From Patescibacteria group bacterium (lineage in GTDB: Bacteria > Patescibacteriota > Patescibacteriia > Buchananbacterales > GWA2-38-13), in NCBI GenBank assembly GCA_028712155.1, contig JAQTQO010000012.1, positions 1-38,518 on the forward strand: a stretch of 38,518 bases of DNA, read 5' to 3'. The notes under the pieces were generated by a model. It ran no database searches. It saw nothing but the letters and a program-made list of their open reading frames with translations, and was not told where the DNA came from. The stretch's first letter is position 1, and each line of letters starts with the position of its first letter. Of this stretch, positions 1-7,134 are shown piece after piece. Made by a program: the position numbers and the translations under genes.

Positions 1-472
1 GAGCATTTCCGGCGAGGTTTCCCTGATTGATACGCTCGGTACGGTGAGTTCCGGCGTGGTGAATTACGACACCAAAATTTCGTTTGATACGCAGGACACC
101 CGGGTCAAGCCGGGCATGAGCGTCACGGCCGTGATTATCACGGACGCCAAACCCGACGTGCTGCTCTTGCCCAATGCTGCGGTCAAAACCAGCGGTACGC
201 AGCGCTACGTCGAGGTCCTCGATAACCCGCAACCGGTATCCGGCAACGGTTCGGGCGGCACTACGGTGACGTCGGCGACCCCGCCGCGCCAGCAAGAGGT
301 GACCGTCGGTTCGGCCAACGATACCTCGACGGAAATTTCCAGCGGTTTGAAGGAAGGCGATTCCGTCGTCCTGCGAACGGCGGCCACGGGAGCTACGAGC
401 TCAACTACAACGACCGGGCGGAGTAGCGGCGGCTTTGGCATTCCGGGTCTCGGAGGCGGGCCGGGACGTTAA
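1..472 (+). CDS. Efflux periplasmic adaptor subunit (MacA/HlyD-like), 5' truncated
   Basis: This is the C-terminal part of a membrane-fusion/adaptor protein that would connect the downstream ABC transporter to the cell exterior. The frame is open from base 2 to the TAA at 470-472, so the ORF-track start (GTG at 44) is internal and the true start lies outside the window. The visible part has the beta-barrel motif '[10 protein letters not shown]' followed by 'LLLPNAAVK', typical of the end of the HlyD/MacA barrel and membrane-proximal domain. It ends in a Gly/Ser/Thr-rich low-complexity tail. It sits 26 nt upstream of an ABC ATPase and permease in the same direction, the usual MacAB order. The family assignment is good; the substrate is unknown. 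Confidence 0.85.
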   Translation, partial: SISGEVSLIDTLGTVSSGVVNYDTKISFDTQDTRVKPGMSVTAVIITDAKPDVLLLPNAAVKTSGTQRYVEVLDNPQPVSGNGSGGTTVTSATPPRQQEVTVGSANDTSTEISSGLKEGDSVVLRTAATGATSSTTTTGRSSGGFGIPGLGGGPGR

Positions 473-498
473 TCCCGGCACGGGAAATTTCCGTTCCT

Positions 499-1179
499 AT
501 GATTGAAGTGCATGATCTGAAAAAAACGTACGGCACGGGGGTGAACGAAACCCCGGCGCTCAAAGGTGTCACATTCAAGATTGCCGACGGCGAATTCGTC
601 GCCATCATGGGGCCGTCCGGATCGGGGAAATCAACGCTCATGCACATCTTGGGCGCGCTGGACCGCCCGACCTCGGGCACCTACCATCTCGATAACCAGG
701 ACGTATCCCAATTGTCCGAAAATGAGCTGGCCGACATCCGGAAAAATAAAATCGGTTTTGTCTTCCAATCCTACAATCTGCTGCCGCGTGCAACGGTCAT
801 CCGCAATGTGATGCTGCCGTTGATTTACGCCGGTGTGGCCGAAGACCAGCGCCGCGCCAAGGCGGAAGCCGCGTTACGGGCCGTCGCATTACCCGCAGAC
901 CGGTGGAACCACCTCTCCAACCAGCTGTCCGGCGGGCAAATGCAGCGCGTCGCGATCGCCCGGGCGCTCGTCAACGACCCCAAGCTCATCCTCGCGGATG
1001 AACCGACGGGCAATTTGGATACGCAGACCGGAGAAATCGTACTCTCGACGTTTCGGGAATTGAATCTGAAAGAGGGGCATACCATTGTCTTGATTACGCA
1101 CGAACGCGACGTGGCCGAACACGCCGACCGCATCATCCACGTCCGCGACGGCGTGGTGACCGAGGACGTGCGGAAATAA
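499..1179 (+). CDS. ABC transporter ATP-binding protein (MacB/LolD type)
   Basis: A 226-residue cytoplasmic ATPase that powers the permease encoded just downstream. Visible motifs are Walker A 'GPSGSGKST' (about residues 38-46), Q-loop '[11 protein letters not shown]', signature '[15 protein letters not shown]', Walker B '[12 protein letters not shown]' and the H-loop 'ITHE'. The length and the 'EPTGNLDT' sequence are typical of the LolD/MacB/FtsE class. Gaps of 26 nt upstream and 24 nt downstream point to one operon with the adaptor and permease. In canonical MacB the ATPase and permease are fused; here they are separate, which is common in CPR and Gram-positive bacteria. There is no Shine-Dalgarno; the ATG is preceded by T. 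Confidence 0.95.
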   Translation: MIEVHDLKKTYGTGVNETPALKGVTFKIADGEFVAIMGPSGSGKSTLMHILGALDRPTSGTYHLDNQDVSQLSENELADIRKNKIGFVFQSYNLLPRATVIRNVMLPLIYAGVAEDQRRAKAEAALRAVALPADRWNHLSNQLSGGQMQRVAIARALVNDPKLILADEPTGNLDTQTGEIVLSTFRELNLKEGHTIVLITHERDVAEHADRIIHVRDGVVTEDVRK

Positions 1180-1203
1180 TCTTTCGCCTAAGCATTCCAT
1201 CGT

Positions 1204-2427
1204 ATGAGAATTTCCGACTTGTTCAAAGAAACCTACGCGGCCATCACCGTGAACAAACTGCGCACGAGCTTGACGATTTTGGGCATTGTCATCGGTATTA
1301 GCTCGGTCATCACGCTGACATCGATCGGCCAAGGCACGCAGGCGTCAATTGAATCCCGCATCCAATCCATCGGCTCCAATCTCATTATCGTCATGCCGGG
1401 TTCTCAGCGCGGCATAGGAGTACAGGTGAGCGCCGGCCGCGGTTCCGCTCAATCGCTGACGCTCGCCGATGCCCAGGCGATCAGCAGCGAGTTGTCGGGC
1501 GTTTCCGCCGTCGCGCCGGAAGTATCGCGCCGCTATCAAGCCACCGCCCCGGGGAAGAATACCAACACGCAAGTCGTCGGCACGGTGGCCAATTACACGA
1601 GCGTCCGCAATGTCCAGGTAGCGCTTGGCTCATTTATCACCGACCAAAACATTGAAAGTGCCGCGAAGGTTGCGGTGTTGGGCCCGACCACGCGCGACGA
1701 CCTGTTCGGCGAAAATGCCGACCCGACCGGCCAGGATATCCGCATCAACAAGATGAATTTTAAGGTGATCGGCGTGACGGTGTCCAAAGGCGGCACCGGC
1801 TTCGGCAGCCAGGATGATGTCATCTACATTCCCATCTCCACCGCGCAGCGTTTTCTGTCCGGCAATGAAAACGTCTCCGATATCTATGTTGAAGCGCAGG
1901 ACCAGAGCACGATGTCGGATTTGCAGCAGCAGATCACCGACCTGCTGCTTTCCCGGCACAACATCTCGAACCCGCAGCTGGCGGACTTCAGTACGCTCAA
2001 CCAGGCCGACCTCGTGGCCACGGCCACGGCGGTGACCAGTACGCTCACCATCCTGCTGGGCGCGATCGCCGGCATTTCGCTTTTGGTCGGCGGCATCGGC
2101 ATCATGAACATGATGCTCACGTCGGTGACGGAACGGACGCGAGAGATCGGCCTGCGCAAGGCGATCGGCGCCAAACGGACCGACATCAGCACCCAGTTTT
2201 TAGCCGAAGCCGTCACGCTGACGTTTCTGGGCGGCGTATTCGGCATTGCGGTCGGATGGGGAGCTTCATTCATCATCACAAAATTTTTCAGCGTGGCGAC
2301 CGACATTTCCCTCAACTCGATCCTGCTGGCGTTCGGCGTGTCGGCCGGAATCGGCATCATCTTCGGGTTCTACCCGGCCCAGCGGGCGGCCAAACTGAAT
2401 CCCATCGAAGCGTTGCGCTTTGAGTAA
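1204..2427 (+). CDS. ABC transporter permease (FtsX/MacB_PCD family)
   Basis: A 407-residue membrane permease. It starts with the MacB N-terminal helix ('NKLRTSLTILGIVIGISSVI'), followed by a large extracytoplasmic MacB_PCD domain (about residues 45-260). A cluster of three transmembrane helices begins near residue 280, with the family motif 'GGIGIMNMMLTSVTERTREIGLRKAIGAKR', and the protein ends in the usual 'A..L.PIEALR.E' tail. With the preceding ATPase and adaptor it forms a MacAB-like exporter for a peptide, lipid or antibiotic-like substrate. The substrate cannot be read from the sequence. Confidence 0.95.
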   Translation: MRISDLFKETYAAITVNKLRTSLTILGIVIGISSVITLTSIGQGTQASIESRIQSIGSNLIIVMPGSQRGIGVQVSAGRGSAQSLTLADAQAISSELSGVSAVAPEVSRRYQATAPGKNTNTQVVGTVANYTSVRNVQVALGSFITDQNIESAAKVAVLGPTTRDDLFGENADPTGQDIRINKMNFKVIGVTVSKGGTGFGSQDDVIYIPISTAQRFLSGNENVSDIYVEAQDQSTMSDLQQQITDLLLSRHNISNPQLADFSTLNQADLVATATAVTSTLTILLGAIAGISLLVGGIGIMNMMLTSVTERTREIGLRKAIGAKRTDISTQFLAEAVTLTFLGGVFGIAVGWGASFIITKFFSVATDISLNSILLAFGVSAGIGIIFGFYPAQRAAKLNPIEALRFE

Positions 2428-2442
2428 TTAACTTCATACACT

Positions 2443-2907
2443 ATGCAGAAAACAATCATTATGGTCGTGGCGGTGCTGGTGGTCGGGGGCGGTGCGTTTT
2501 ACGGCGGCATGCTCTACGGGAAAAGCACGGCAGCGGCCGGCCGCGGGAACGGATTGGGGCAGTTCCAGAATCTTACGCCGGAGCAGCGGCAGCAGCGCCT
2601 GCAGCAGTTCGGGCAGGGCGGCGGGGCAGGCCGAAACGGCGGCGGTTTTACCGGCGGCAGCATCCTGAGCAAAGACGATAAAAGCATCACGGTAAAACTA
2701 CCGGACGGCGGGTCGAAGATAATTTTCTTCTCTTCTTCCACCACGATCGGAAAAACCGCCACGGGTACGCAAAGTGACCTCGCGGTGGGGGAAAACGTAA
2801 CGATCAACGGCACGCCTAACAGCGACGGCAGCATTACGGCGCAGTCCATCCAAATCCGGCCGGCCGGTCAGCAACCGCCGCAACCCCGGCCGCAGGCGAC
2901 CCCGTAA
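2443..2907 (+). CDS. Membrane-anchored DUF5666-like small protein
   Basis: A 154-residue protein with an N-terminal transmembrane or signal-anchor helix (about residues 4-25), then a Gln/Gly-rich stretch, and a small beta-rich domain (about residues 70-140) with the pattern 'I.S.DDKSITVKLPDG...V.ING..N.DGS..A..IQI'. That pattern resembles the OB-like DUF5666 domain; the assignment is by eye. The C-terminus is Pro/Gln-rich. It lies 15 nt after the permease and is followed by a strong terminator, so it is the last gene of the exporter operon and probably acts outside the membrane. Its function is unknown. Confidence 0.8.
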   Translation: MQKTIIMVVAVLVVGGGAFYGGMLYGKSTAAAGRGNGLGQFQNLTPEQRQQRLQQFGQGGGAGRNGGGFTGGSILSKDDKSITVKLPDGGSKIIFFSSSTTIGKTATGTQSDLAVGENVTINGTPNSDGSITAQSIQIRPAGQQPPQPRPQATP

Positions 2908-2936
2908 CTGGCCGCGCCGTAGCGCCGTCACCATTT

Positions 2937-2967
2937 AAAAAAAACGCGGGTACCCCCGCGTTTTTTT
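2937..2967. terminator. Bidirectional intrinsic terminator
   Basis: The stem ACGCGGG/CCCGCGT has a 4-nt loop and is flanked by an A-run on the left and a T7 run on the right. It lies between two convergent genes (exporter operon on +, lipoprotein on -) and can serve both. Confidence 0.9.
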
Positions 2968-3013
2968 GACCGGCGCAGATTTGCGTGATCCCGAAACGGA
3001 TTTTCCCGAACCG

Positions 3014-3505
3014 TTAGGGTTTGGCGACGTACCACACGTTATTGATGCCTTCACCCAACGTATCGCCGGCTTTCAAATCATTGAGATAGTAGTACAACGG
3101 TTGGTTGTTGTAGGTAACCTGCTTGGTGCCGTCGGAGCGGGTGATGGTTCCCAGCGTACCTGTGACGCCCGTTCCCGCCACGACATTGCCGTTGTCCGTA
3201 AGCGGCGGCCAAATGACCAGGCATTGGCCGGAGCAATTGCTGACGCCCGGCGTATCATTTTTGAATACGTACAGGGTCATGCCGTTTACCACCAAAAACG
3301 TGCCCAGGGTCTGGTTTTGGCCGGTCCTGATGGTCACGCTTGCCGCGCCGGGTTGATTCGTGTTGGCATTAATCGGCGGGGTATTCGTATTGGTGTTCGT
3401 GGTGCTGGCGGGCACACTCTGGCAGCCGGTCAAAATCAGGAGTGCGCCGAATGCCGCTACGGTATACGCCATCGGGCCAACGGATTTTCGAGCTGACTGT
3501 GACAT
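3014..3505 (-). CDS. Secreted lipoprotein with COG4315 / Lipoprotein_15-like domain
   Basis: A 163-residue predicted lipoprotein. An N-terminal hydrophobic segment ends in the lipobox 'LTGC' (Cys about residue 28), followed by a Thr/Asn/Pro-rich flexible linker of about 25 residues. The folded part has the secreted-repeat pattern 'GMTLYVF..DTPGVSNCSGQCLVIWPPL' and 'YNNQPLYYYLNDLKAGDTLG', typical of Pfam 'secreted repeat of unknown function' (COG4315). Two Cys in 'NCSGQC' may form a disulfide. It is probably anchored outside the cytoplasmic membrane. It is a single-gene unit that converges on the exporter operon and shares its terminator. The molecular function of the family is unknown. Confidence 0.88.
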   Translation of the reverse strand: MSQSARKSVGPMAYTVAAFGALLILTGCQSVPASTTNTNTNTPPINANTNQPGAASVTIRTGQNQTLGTFLVVNGMTLYVFKNDTPGVSNCSGQCLVIWPPLTDNGNVVAGTGVTGTLGTITRSDGTKQVTYNNQPLYYYLNDLKAGDTLGEGINNVWYVAKP

Positions 3506-3737
3506 ACGTTTTAGACTTGTTAGTTAGTTGCTATCGAAGAGTAGGATGAAGCCGCAACCAAACTGCCATGAGCCTAAGAATCCGGCCGCAGCCAATTAAT
3601 ATTCGAACCATTCGATCAGGTACTCAAAATATCTTTTTACGTATTTCAGCAGTCGCATAGGTAAGTATGAACTTTATGGTGCTTATGATGTAGGTGTATC
3701 ACAGAGTTATGAACATAAGATTAAGCCGCCCCCCCTC

Positions 3738-3822
3738 GTTCGATTCCCGTCGTGGGCCGGACAAAATAAAACACCCTCCCAAAACGGGAGAGTATTTTAT
3801 TTAGCCCCACCGGGAATCGAAC
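3738..3822. repeat. Imperfect inverted duplication of the tRNA-Glu 3' end
   Basis: The + strand at 3738-3749 reads GTTCGATTCCCG, and the exact complement lies at 3811-3822 inside the T-arm of tRNA-Glu. Between them, the sequence following the T-arm and the terminator stem also mirror each other imperfectly. The left arm looks like the 3' end of a second, convergent tRNA; no matching 5' acceptor strand is visible to its left. No other gene was seen in 3506-3801, which is AT-rich. Confidence 0.55.
3764..3801 (-). terminator. Intrinsic terminator of tRNA-Glu
   Basis: On the minus strand a long stem (AAATAAAATACTCTCCC pairing with GGGAGGGTGTTTTAT, including two G-T pairs) with a short T-rich loop starts right after the tRNA discriminator base. 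The outer A/T arms provide a U-rich tail in either direction. Confidence 0.8.
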
Positions 3823-3873
3823 CCGGGTTCCCACATTGAAAGCGTGGTGTCCTAGCCACTAGACGATGGGGCC
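3802..3873 (-). tRNA. tRNA-Glu (anticodon TTC)
   Basis: A 72-nt cloverleaf on the minus strand. The acceptor GGCCCCA pairs with TGGGGCT (G1-T72 wobble). The D-arm contains 'GTCTAGTGGCTAGGAC'. The anticodon arm is CCACG-CTTTCAA-TGTGG with anticodon TTC, and the T-arm has the standard GTTCGATT loop. The discriminator is A and CCA is not encoded. A consensus promoter lies upstream at 3923-3951. Confidence 0.95.
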
Positions 3874-3891
3874 GCGCGAGGTCGGAACCTA

Positions 3892-3922
3892 AAGCACGTA
3901 GCGGAAACTCCGCTACGTGCTT
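3892..3922. terminator. Perfect 14-bp hairpin downstream of the FN3 gene
   Basis: AAGCACGTAGCGGA / TCCGCTACGTGCTT with a 3-nt loop. It lies 30 nt past the stop codon of the minus-strand FN3/LamG gene, so it may terminate that gene, but the following T-run is short (TTT). It also overlaps the predicted transcription start of tRNA-Glu, so a role as operator or leader hairpin is possible. Confidence 0.55.
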
Positions 3923-3951
3923 ATGGTAAGCTATACGATTATCAGTGTCAA
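3923..3951 (-). promoter_or_regulatory. Sigma-70 promoter for tRNA-Glu
   Basis: On the minus strand TTGACA is followed by a 17-bp spacer and TACCAT. The -35 box starts two bases beyond the stop codon of the upstream FN3 gene. The predicted start is near 3916, inside the hairpin at 3892-3922. Confidence 0.7.
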
Positions 3952-3952
3952 T

Positions 3953-6256
3953 CTACTGGACGGGTTCTCCCATCGGATAGAAATCGAGGTGGGTGCGACT
4001 GACCGTTGCCACGTGCGGTCGCGGCAGAGCCAGGGCGTCGAAAGCGGCATCACTGGAGATTGGCCGCTTCTTGCCGTCGTCGAGCAGGTAGATCTGGGAT
4101 TCGTCATCCGCCTTAATCAGTTGAACATTCGGGTAGTTTGCCAAGTCGATTTCATTGATGGTTATGATGTTCCCCCAGAAGTTGCCCGGGTACGACACAA
4201 AGACGGTGGGCGATGGGATGGCCAGTTTCAGCCATTCGCGTTGCGGCCGCAGGTAGAGGTAGTAGATGGCCGGATCGGACGGCGTGCGCACCAGCCGCGC
4301 GTCGGGGATCTTTTCGAGGACTTCGGGCTTGACCACGCGCACGTCCGACCAGCGGTAACCGTAGGCGGCAAACGAACTGGGCCCCGAGATGATATGCTTC
4401 TGCCCGTTCATGATGGCGTAGACATCGGGTTGACCCTCGGCTTTCAGCAGAGCGCTCGCCTGGGTGTACTGAAGTGTGGAAGCACCGAGAACCTGGCCGC
4501 CACTCGAAGCGGGCGTTGGTGTCGGCGTCACCGTACCGCGTTGCGGAATGTACCGACCGATGCCGCGGGAGTAGATGTCCTTGATCTCATTTTCACTCAG
4601 GACGCGGCCGAAGATCGCCACTTCATCAATGTACGAACCCGCACCGCCCGCTTGCGCGCTGCCGATATTGAACCGATTATCGATGTCGAACGGAATTCCG
4701 CCGAGCGTGCTATCGGAAAAATCGTAGTTTTTCATCGCCTGCACGCCGGCGTGGCTGGCGTTGTAGTACAATCGCACGCGGCCGTCGTAGTATTGCCAGG
4801 TGGCAGCCACAAATTGCCATTGGTCTTTTTTGACGTAGTCGCTGGTAACAAATTGCAGCAAGGTATTGCCGGTGTCTTTTACGCCGAATGCGAACATGTT
4901 GCTCGTGTTGAGCGGCGCCCACCGGTCGCTGGTAATTTTGCCGAACTTCGCGATGGTCAGTTTCGGATCATACGACGTCTGCGAATTGTTCACGAGGAAC
5001 AGCGGGTGCCACTGGTTATCGTTGGGATTGAACGTCGGCTTGTACCAGAATGTGATCGTCCCCTGGGAAAACAGGAGGTTGTTATCGGCGTCAAAGTTGA
5101 GGTAGGAGCCGTTGGTAAGATCCACCGCGCCTCCCCGGACGCCGCCTTTTCCGCCGCTCAGGGCGGGGACGCCGAAAATCCCCGCGGTAGAATCGCCCAA
5201 CGAGAAATCGGCATCCAAACTGTGGTCAAAGCTGGCGTAGAACATCAGATCCTGCTCGGTGCTGACGCCCAGGACTTGGCCGCTCGGCAGCGGCGTCGTG
5301 TAGCCGCCGCGCGTGGTGAACGAAAAGACGGGCGACGTGACGCTTTGCCGGAAAATGTCCGCCGACCGGACTTGGAAGTAGTACGTGGTAGCCGGCTGCA
5401 GGTTGACGAGTTTCGCTGCATGGGTGAAATCCCGGGGCGGGGGGGACTTTACCGTCATGCCTAATCCGCTGGTGGTGCCCCAGAATACCACGCCGTCGGC
5501 CAGGGTGGTGGTGCGCCAAGAAATTTCCGCGCTGGTGTCGGTGATGGCCGAGTCATTGGCAGAAACCGGCCGGATATTCACCAGCTGCAGCGGCGCGATG
5601 GTTTCGCTGCTGCTGATGGTGCGGAACGTATAATCTTCGGAAATGCCGACGTTGCCGCCGTCATCTTTCGACTTCACCTGAAAATGGTAGGTCGTGAGGG
5701 GTTGCAGCCCGCTGATAATGATGTCATGCGCGGTCACCCACGCGCCTTCACGCGCCTGCATGGTATATTTCGTCGTCGGTCCGTAGAGCACCTGGCTGTC
5801 GGACGCCTCATTCGTGAGCCATTGGACCACGACGGAATTCGGCCCCTGGAACGGAATCGCGATGTCCGTCACGATCGGTACGTCGCGGTCAACGGCCTTG
5901 GCCGTAGTAAACGTCTGGTCAAAACTTCTCACCTCTTGCGCTGCCGTGCTTGAGACGACGCGGAAGTGGTACACAGTATCTGCCTTCAGGTTGTCCAGCG
6001 TAATCGAGTGACTCGTGCGCGATTCGCCTTCAAATCCGTAGCGCGAGCCGTAAGAGGTATTCAAACCAAACCATACCTCTCCGCTGGACGGGTAGTTCGT
6101 GGTCCACTCGATAATGGCTTTTTCATCGGAAACCGCGCTCACTCTGAGGTTAGCAATAATGAGCGGATCTTGCGCCAAGGTGTAACCGGTAGGCGCAATG
6201 AGTCCCAGTACCAATAAGGTGGCTACCAGGAATTTTCCGAAGCTTTTATTGCGCAT
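3953..6256 (-). CDS. Large secreted protein: three FN3 domains, LamG domain, C-terminal repeats
   Basis: A predicted exported protein of about 767 residues. After a signal peptide ('FLVATLLVLGLIAP...LAQ') come three fibronectin type III-like domains (about residues 30-118, 124-213, 220-316), each with the purple-acid-phosphatase-like 'TTYHFQV' ending. A concanavalin/LamG-like domain follows (about 336-566), and last come three short repeats of roughly 50 residues. These architectures bind carbohydrate or act as cell-surface adhesins. The track start at 6313 falls inside the promoter at 6304-6332, so translation must begin further down; ATG at 6256 (or 6262) gives a proper signal peptide. No enzyme active site was seen. 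Confidence 0.88.
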   Translation of the reverse strand: MRNKSFGKFLVATLLVLGLIAPTGYTLAQDPLIIANLRVSAVSDEKAIIEWTTNYPSSGEVWFGLNTSYGSRYGFEGESRTSHSITLDNLKADTVYHFRVVSSTAAQEVRSFDQTFTTAKAVDRDVPIVTDIAIPFQGPNSVVVQWLTNEASDSQVLYGPTTKYTMQAREGAWVTAHDIIISGLQPLTTYHFQVKSKDDGGNVGISEDYTFRTISSSETIAPLQLVNIRPVSANDSAITDTSAEISWRTTTLADGVVFWGTTSGLGMTVKSPPPRDFTHAAKLVNLQPATTYYFQVRSADIFRQSVTSPVFSFTTRGGYTTPLPSGQVLGVSTEQDLMFYASFDHSLDADFSLGDSTAGIFGVPALSGGKGGVRGGAVDLTNGSYLNFDADNNLLFSQGTITFWYKPTFNPNDNQWHPLFLVNNSQTSYDPKLTIAKFGKITSDRWAPLNTSNMFAFGVKDTGNTLLQFVTSDYVKKDQWQFVAATWQYYDGRVRLYYNASHAGVQAMKNYDFSDSTLGGIPFDIDNRFNIGSAQAGGAGSYIDEVAIFGRVLSENEIKDIYSRGIGRYIPQRGTVTPTPTPASSGGQVLGASTLQYTQASALLKAEGQPDVYAIMNGQKHIISGPSSFAAYGYRWSDVRVVKPEVLEKIPDARLVRTPSDPAIYYLYLRPQREWLKLAIPSPTVFVSYPGNFWGNIITINEIDLANYPNVQLIKADDESQIYLLDDGKKRPISSDAAFDALALPRPHVATVSRTHLDFYPMGEPVQ

Positions 6257-6303
6257 ATACATTAAAAATTTAGCTAAAATCAAATAAATTATACCGATTT
6301 TTA

Positions 6304-6332
6304 ATACTATCACATCTTAATTATTTTGTCAA
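6304..6332 (-). promoter_or_regulatory. Extended -10 sigma-70 promoter for the FN3/LamG gene
   Basis: TTGACA, 17-bp spacer, TAGTAT, with a TGN extended -10 element, on the minus strand. The start is predicted near 6297, about 40 nt before the ATG at 6256. This rules out the ORF-track Met at 6313. The rest of 6333-6495 is AT-rich and shows nothing else. Confidence 0.8.
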
Positions 6333-6495
6333 TATTTTAGGGAAAATTCATCATCAAGAATGGATAACATTAAATGTCTAGGAATCCATAGCTTTTGCAT
6401 AATTCCAGGCGAATAGTTGGGTATGCCGTCACGAAATTATCATGGGACATGCATAATTTCATCATACCTGCTCTCATGGCAGCATGAAAAATATG

Positions 6496-6532
6496 AAAAA
6501 AAATGACTGCCGAGTAACGAGTACCGGCAGTC
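6496..6532 (-). terminator. Intrinsic terminator of the zinc-ribbon micro-gene
   Basis: GACTGCCG/CGGCAGTC stem with a 12-nt loop, followed on the minus strand by A and a T8 run. It lies 24 nt after the TAG of the 53-residue ORF. Confidence 0.9.
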
Positions 6533-6556
6533 GGTGACTGAGGTCTTCCATCGTGC

Positions 6557-6718
6557 CTAGCGCAGCACCGGCTTCCCTTGCAGTCCGCGCGGGATTTTCC
6601 TCTTGCAGAAAGGGCAAAAATTTCCGTGGTGGAATTTTACCCCGTGACCGGGACAGTTTGCCATGCGTTTCACCCAGGTGGCGAAACGGTTGGCAAGTAT
6701 GCGCAACGCTTGTTTCAT
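6557..6718 (-). CDS. 53-residue zinc-ribbon-like basic protein (too short for the ORF track)
   Basis: An ORF starting ATG at 6718 and ending TAG at 6557-6559. The Shine-Dalgarno GAGG lies 6 nt before the ATG, rare in this window. The N-terminus is a basic amphipathic helix ('MKQALRILANRF'), then 'CPGHG' (Cys22, His25) and 'CPFCKRK' (Cys35, Cys38), a plausible CxxH...CxxC metal site, with a basic tail. It has its own consensus promoter (6770-6798) and a strong terminator (6496-6532), so it is a complete monocistronic unit. The longer track ORF 6474-6779 is in another frame and reads through the terminator. I do not recognise the family; RNA or DNA binding is only a guess from charge. Confidence 0.7.
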   Translation of the reverse strand: MKQALRILANRFATWVKRMANCPGHGVKFHHGNFCPFCKRKIPRGLQGKPVLR

Positions 6719-6769
6719 GCTCCACCTCAGTGATTGGATTTTCAGACACAGTAAAGAGCGTTGTATCGT

Positions 6770-6798
6770 TGTATACCATAAAAATTTTTATTTGTCAA
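6770..6798 (-). promoter_or_regulatory. Consensus sigma-70 promoter for the micro-gene
   Basis: TTGACA, 17-bp spacer, TATACA, with TGG just before the -10 (extended -10). The start is predicted near 6763, giving a 5' leader of about 45 nt. It lies back to back with a + strand promoter at 6840-6868. Confidence 0.88.
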
Positions 6799-6839
6799 CG
6801 GTCGGACAGAAACGCGGGCATTCTGCGATATTTCTCCGT

Positions 6840-6868
6840 TTGTCAGATATCGCCAGGCCTACTATAAT
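6840..6868 (+). promoter_or_regulatory. Consensus sigma-70 promoter for the 6877 gene and VanW
   Basis: TTGTCA, 17-bp spacer, perfect TATAAT. The predicted start (about 6875) is one or two bases before the ATG at 6877, so the mRNA may be leaderless if that ATG is used. Confidence 0.85.
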
Positions 6869-6876
6869 GACGTGGT

Positions 6877-7110
6877 ATGGCGCAAACCCCGCATCCGCAT
6901 GGCGTTGCTATGGCAACGATCGTCGAATTCACCGATACGCACGCCATCGCCGCGGACGAGCGCGGCGCACGCTGGCAAGTACCGCGCGCCGAGCTGCCCG
7001 GCGGCGTGAATGTGGGCGACCGGATAACCCTGTGCGCGTTCGCCGGAACGATTGCCCAGCGCGAAGAGCTTGCGCGCACCATCCTCAACCAGTTGTTGGG
7101 TGGGACGTAG
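6877..7110 (+). CDS. Small DUF3006-like protein
   Basis: A 77-residue (or 66-residue, from ATG 6910) acidic protein. From residue 12 the pattern 'MATIVEFTDTHAIA...VPRAELPGGVNVGDRI' resembles DUF3006-type small beta-barrel proteins ('...vpr..LPegakeGD.l'); this is a by-eye match. The promoter TATAAT ends nine bases before the first ATG. That means either a leaderless message from 6877 or a start at 6910 with a leader of about 35 nt; neither has a Shine-Dalgarno. It lies 24 nt upstream of the VanW gene and is probably co-transcribed. The function is unknown. Confidence 0.7.
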   Translation: MAQTPHPHGVAMATIVEFTDTHAIAADERGARWQVPRAELPGGVNVGDRITLCAFAGTIAQREELARTILNQLLGGT

Positions 7111-7134
7111 ATTATTTTTCATCAGCGCTACGAT

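Noticed and set aside
3727-3764. Full tRNA on the plus strand
   Set aside because: Only a T-arm-like 3' fragment is present; no acceptor or anticodon arm could be matched upstream.
3917-5464. 515-residue plus-strand ORF
   Set aside because: Antisense to the FN3/LamG gene; no domain, Val/Arg-rich composition typical of a GC-rich shadow frame. The same applies to 11973-12899, 14273-15037, 15169-16500, 21289-22176 and 25928-27301.
6474-6779. 101-residue minus-strand ORF
   Set aside because: It runs through a strong terminator and begins upstream of the Shine-Dalgarno; the 53-residue ORF in another frame explains the locus better.
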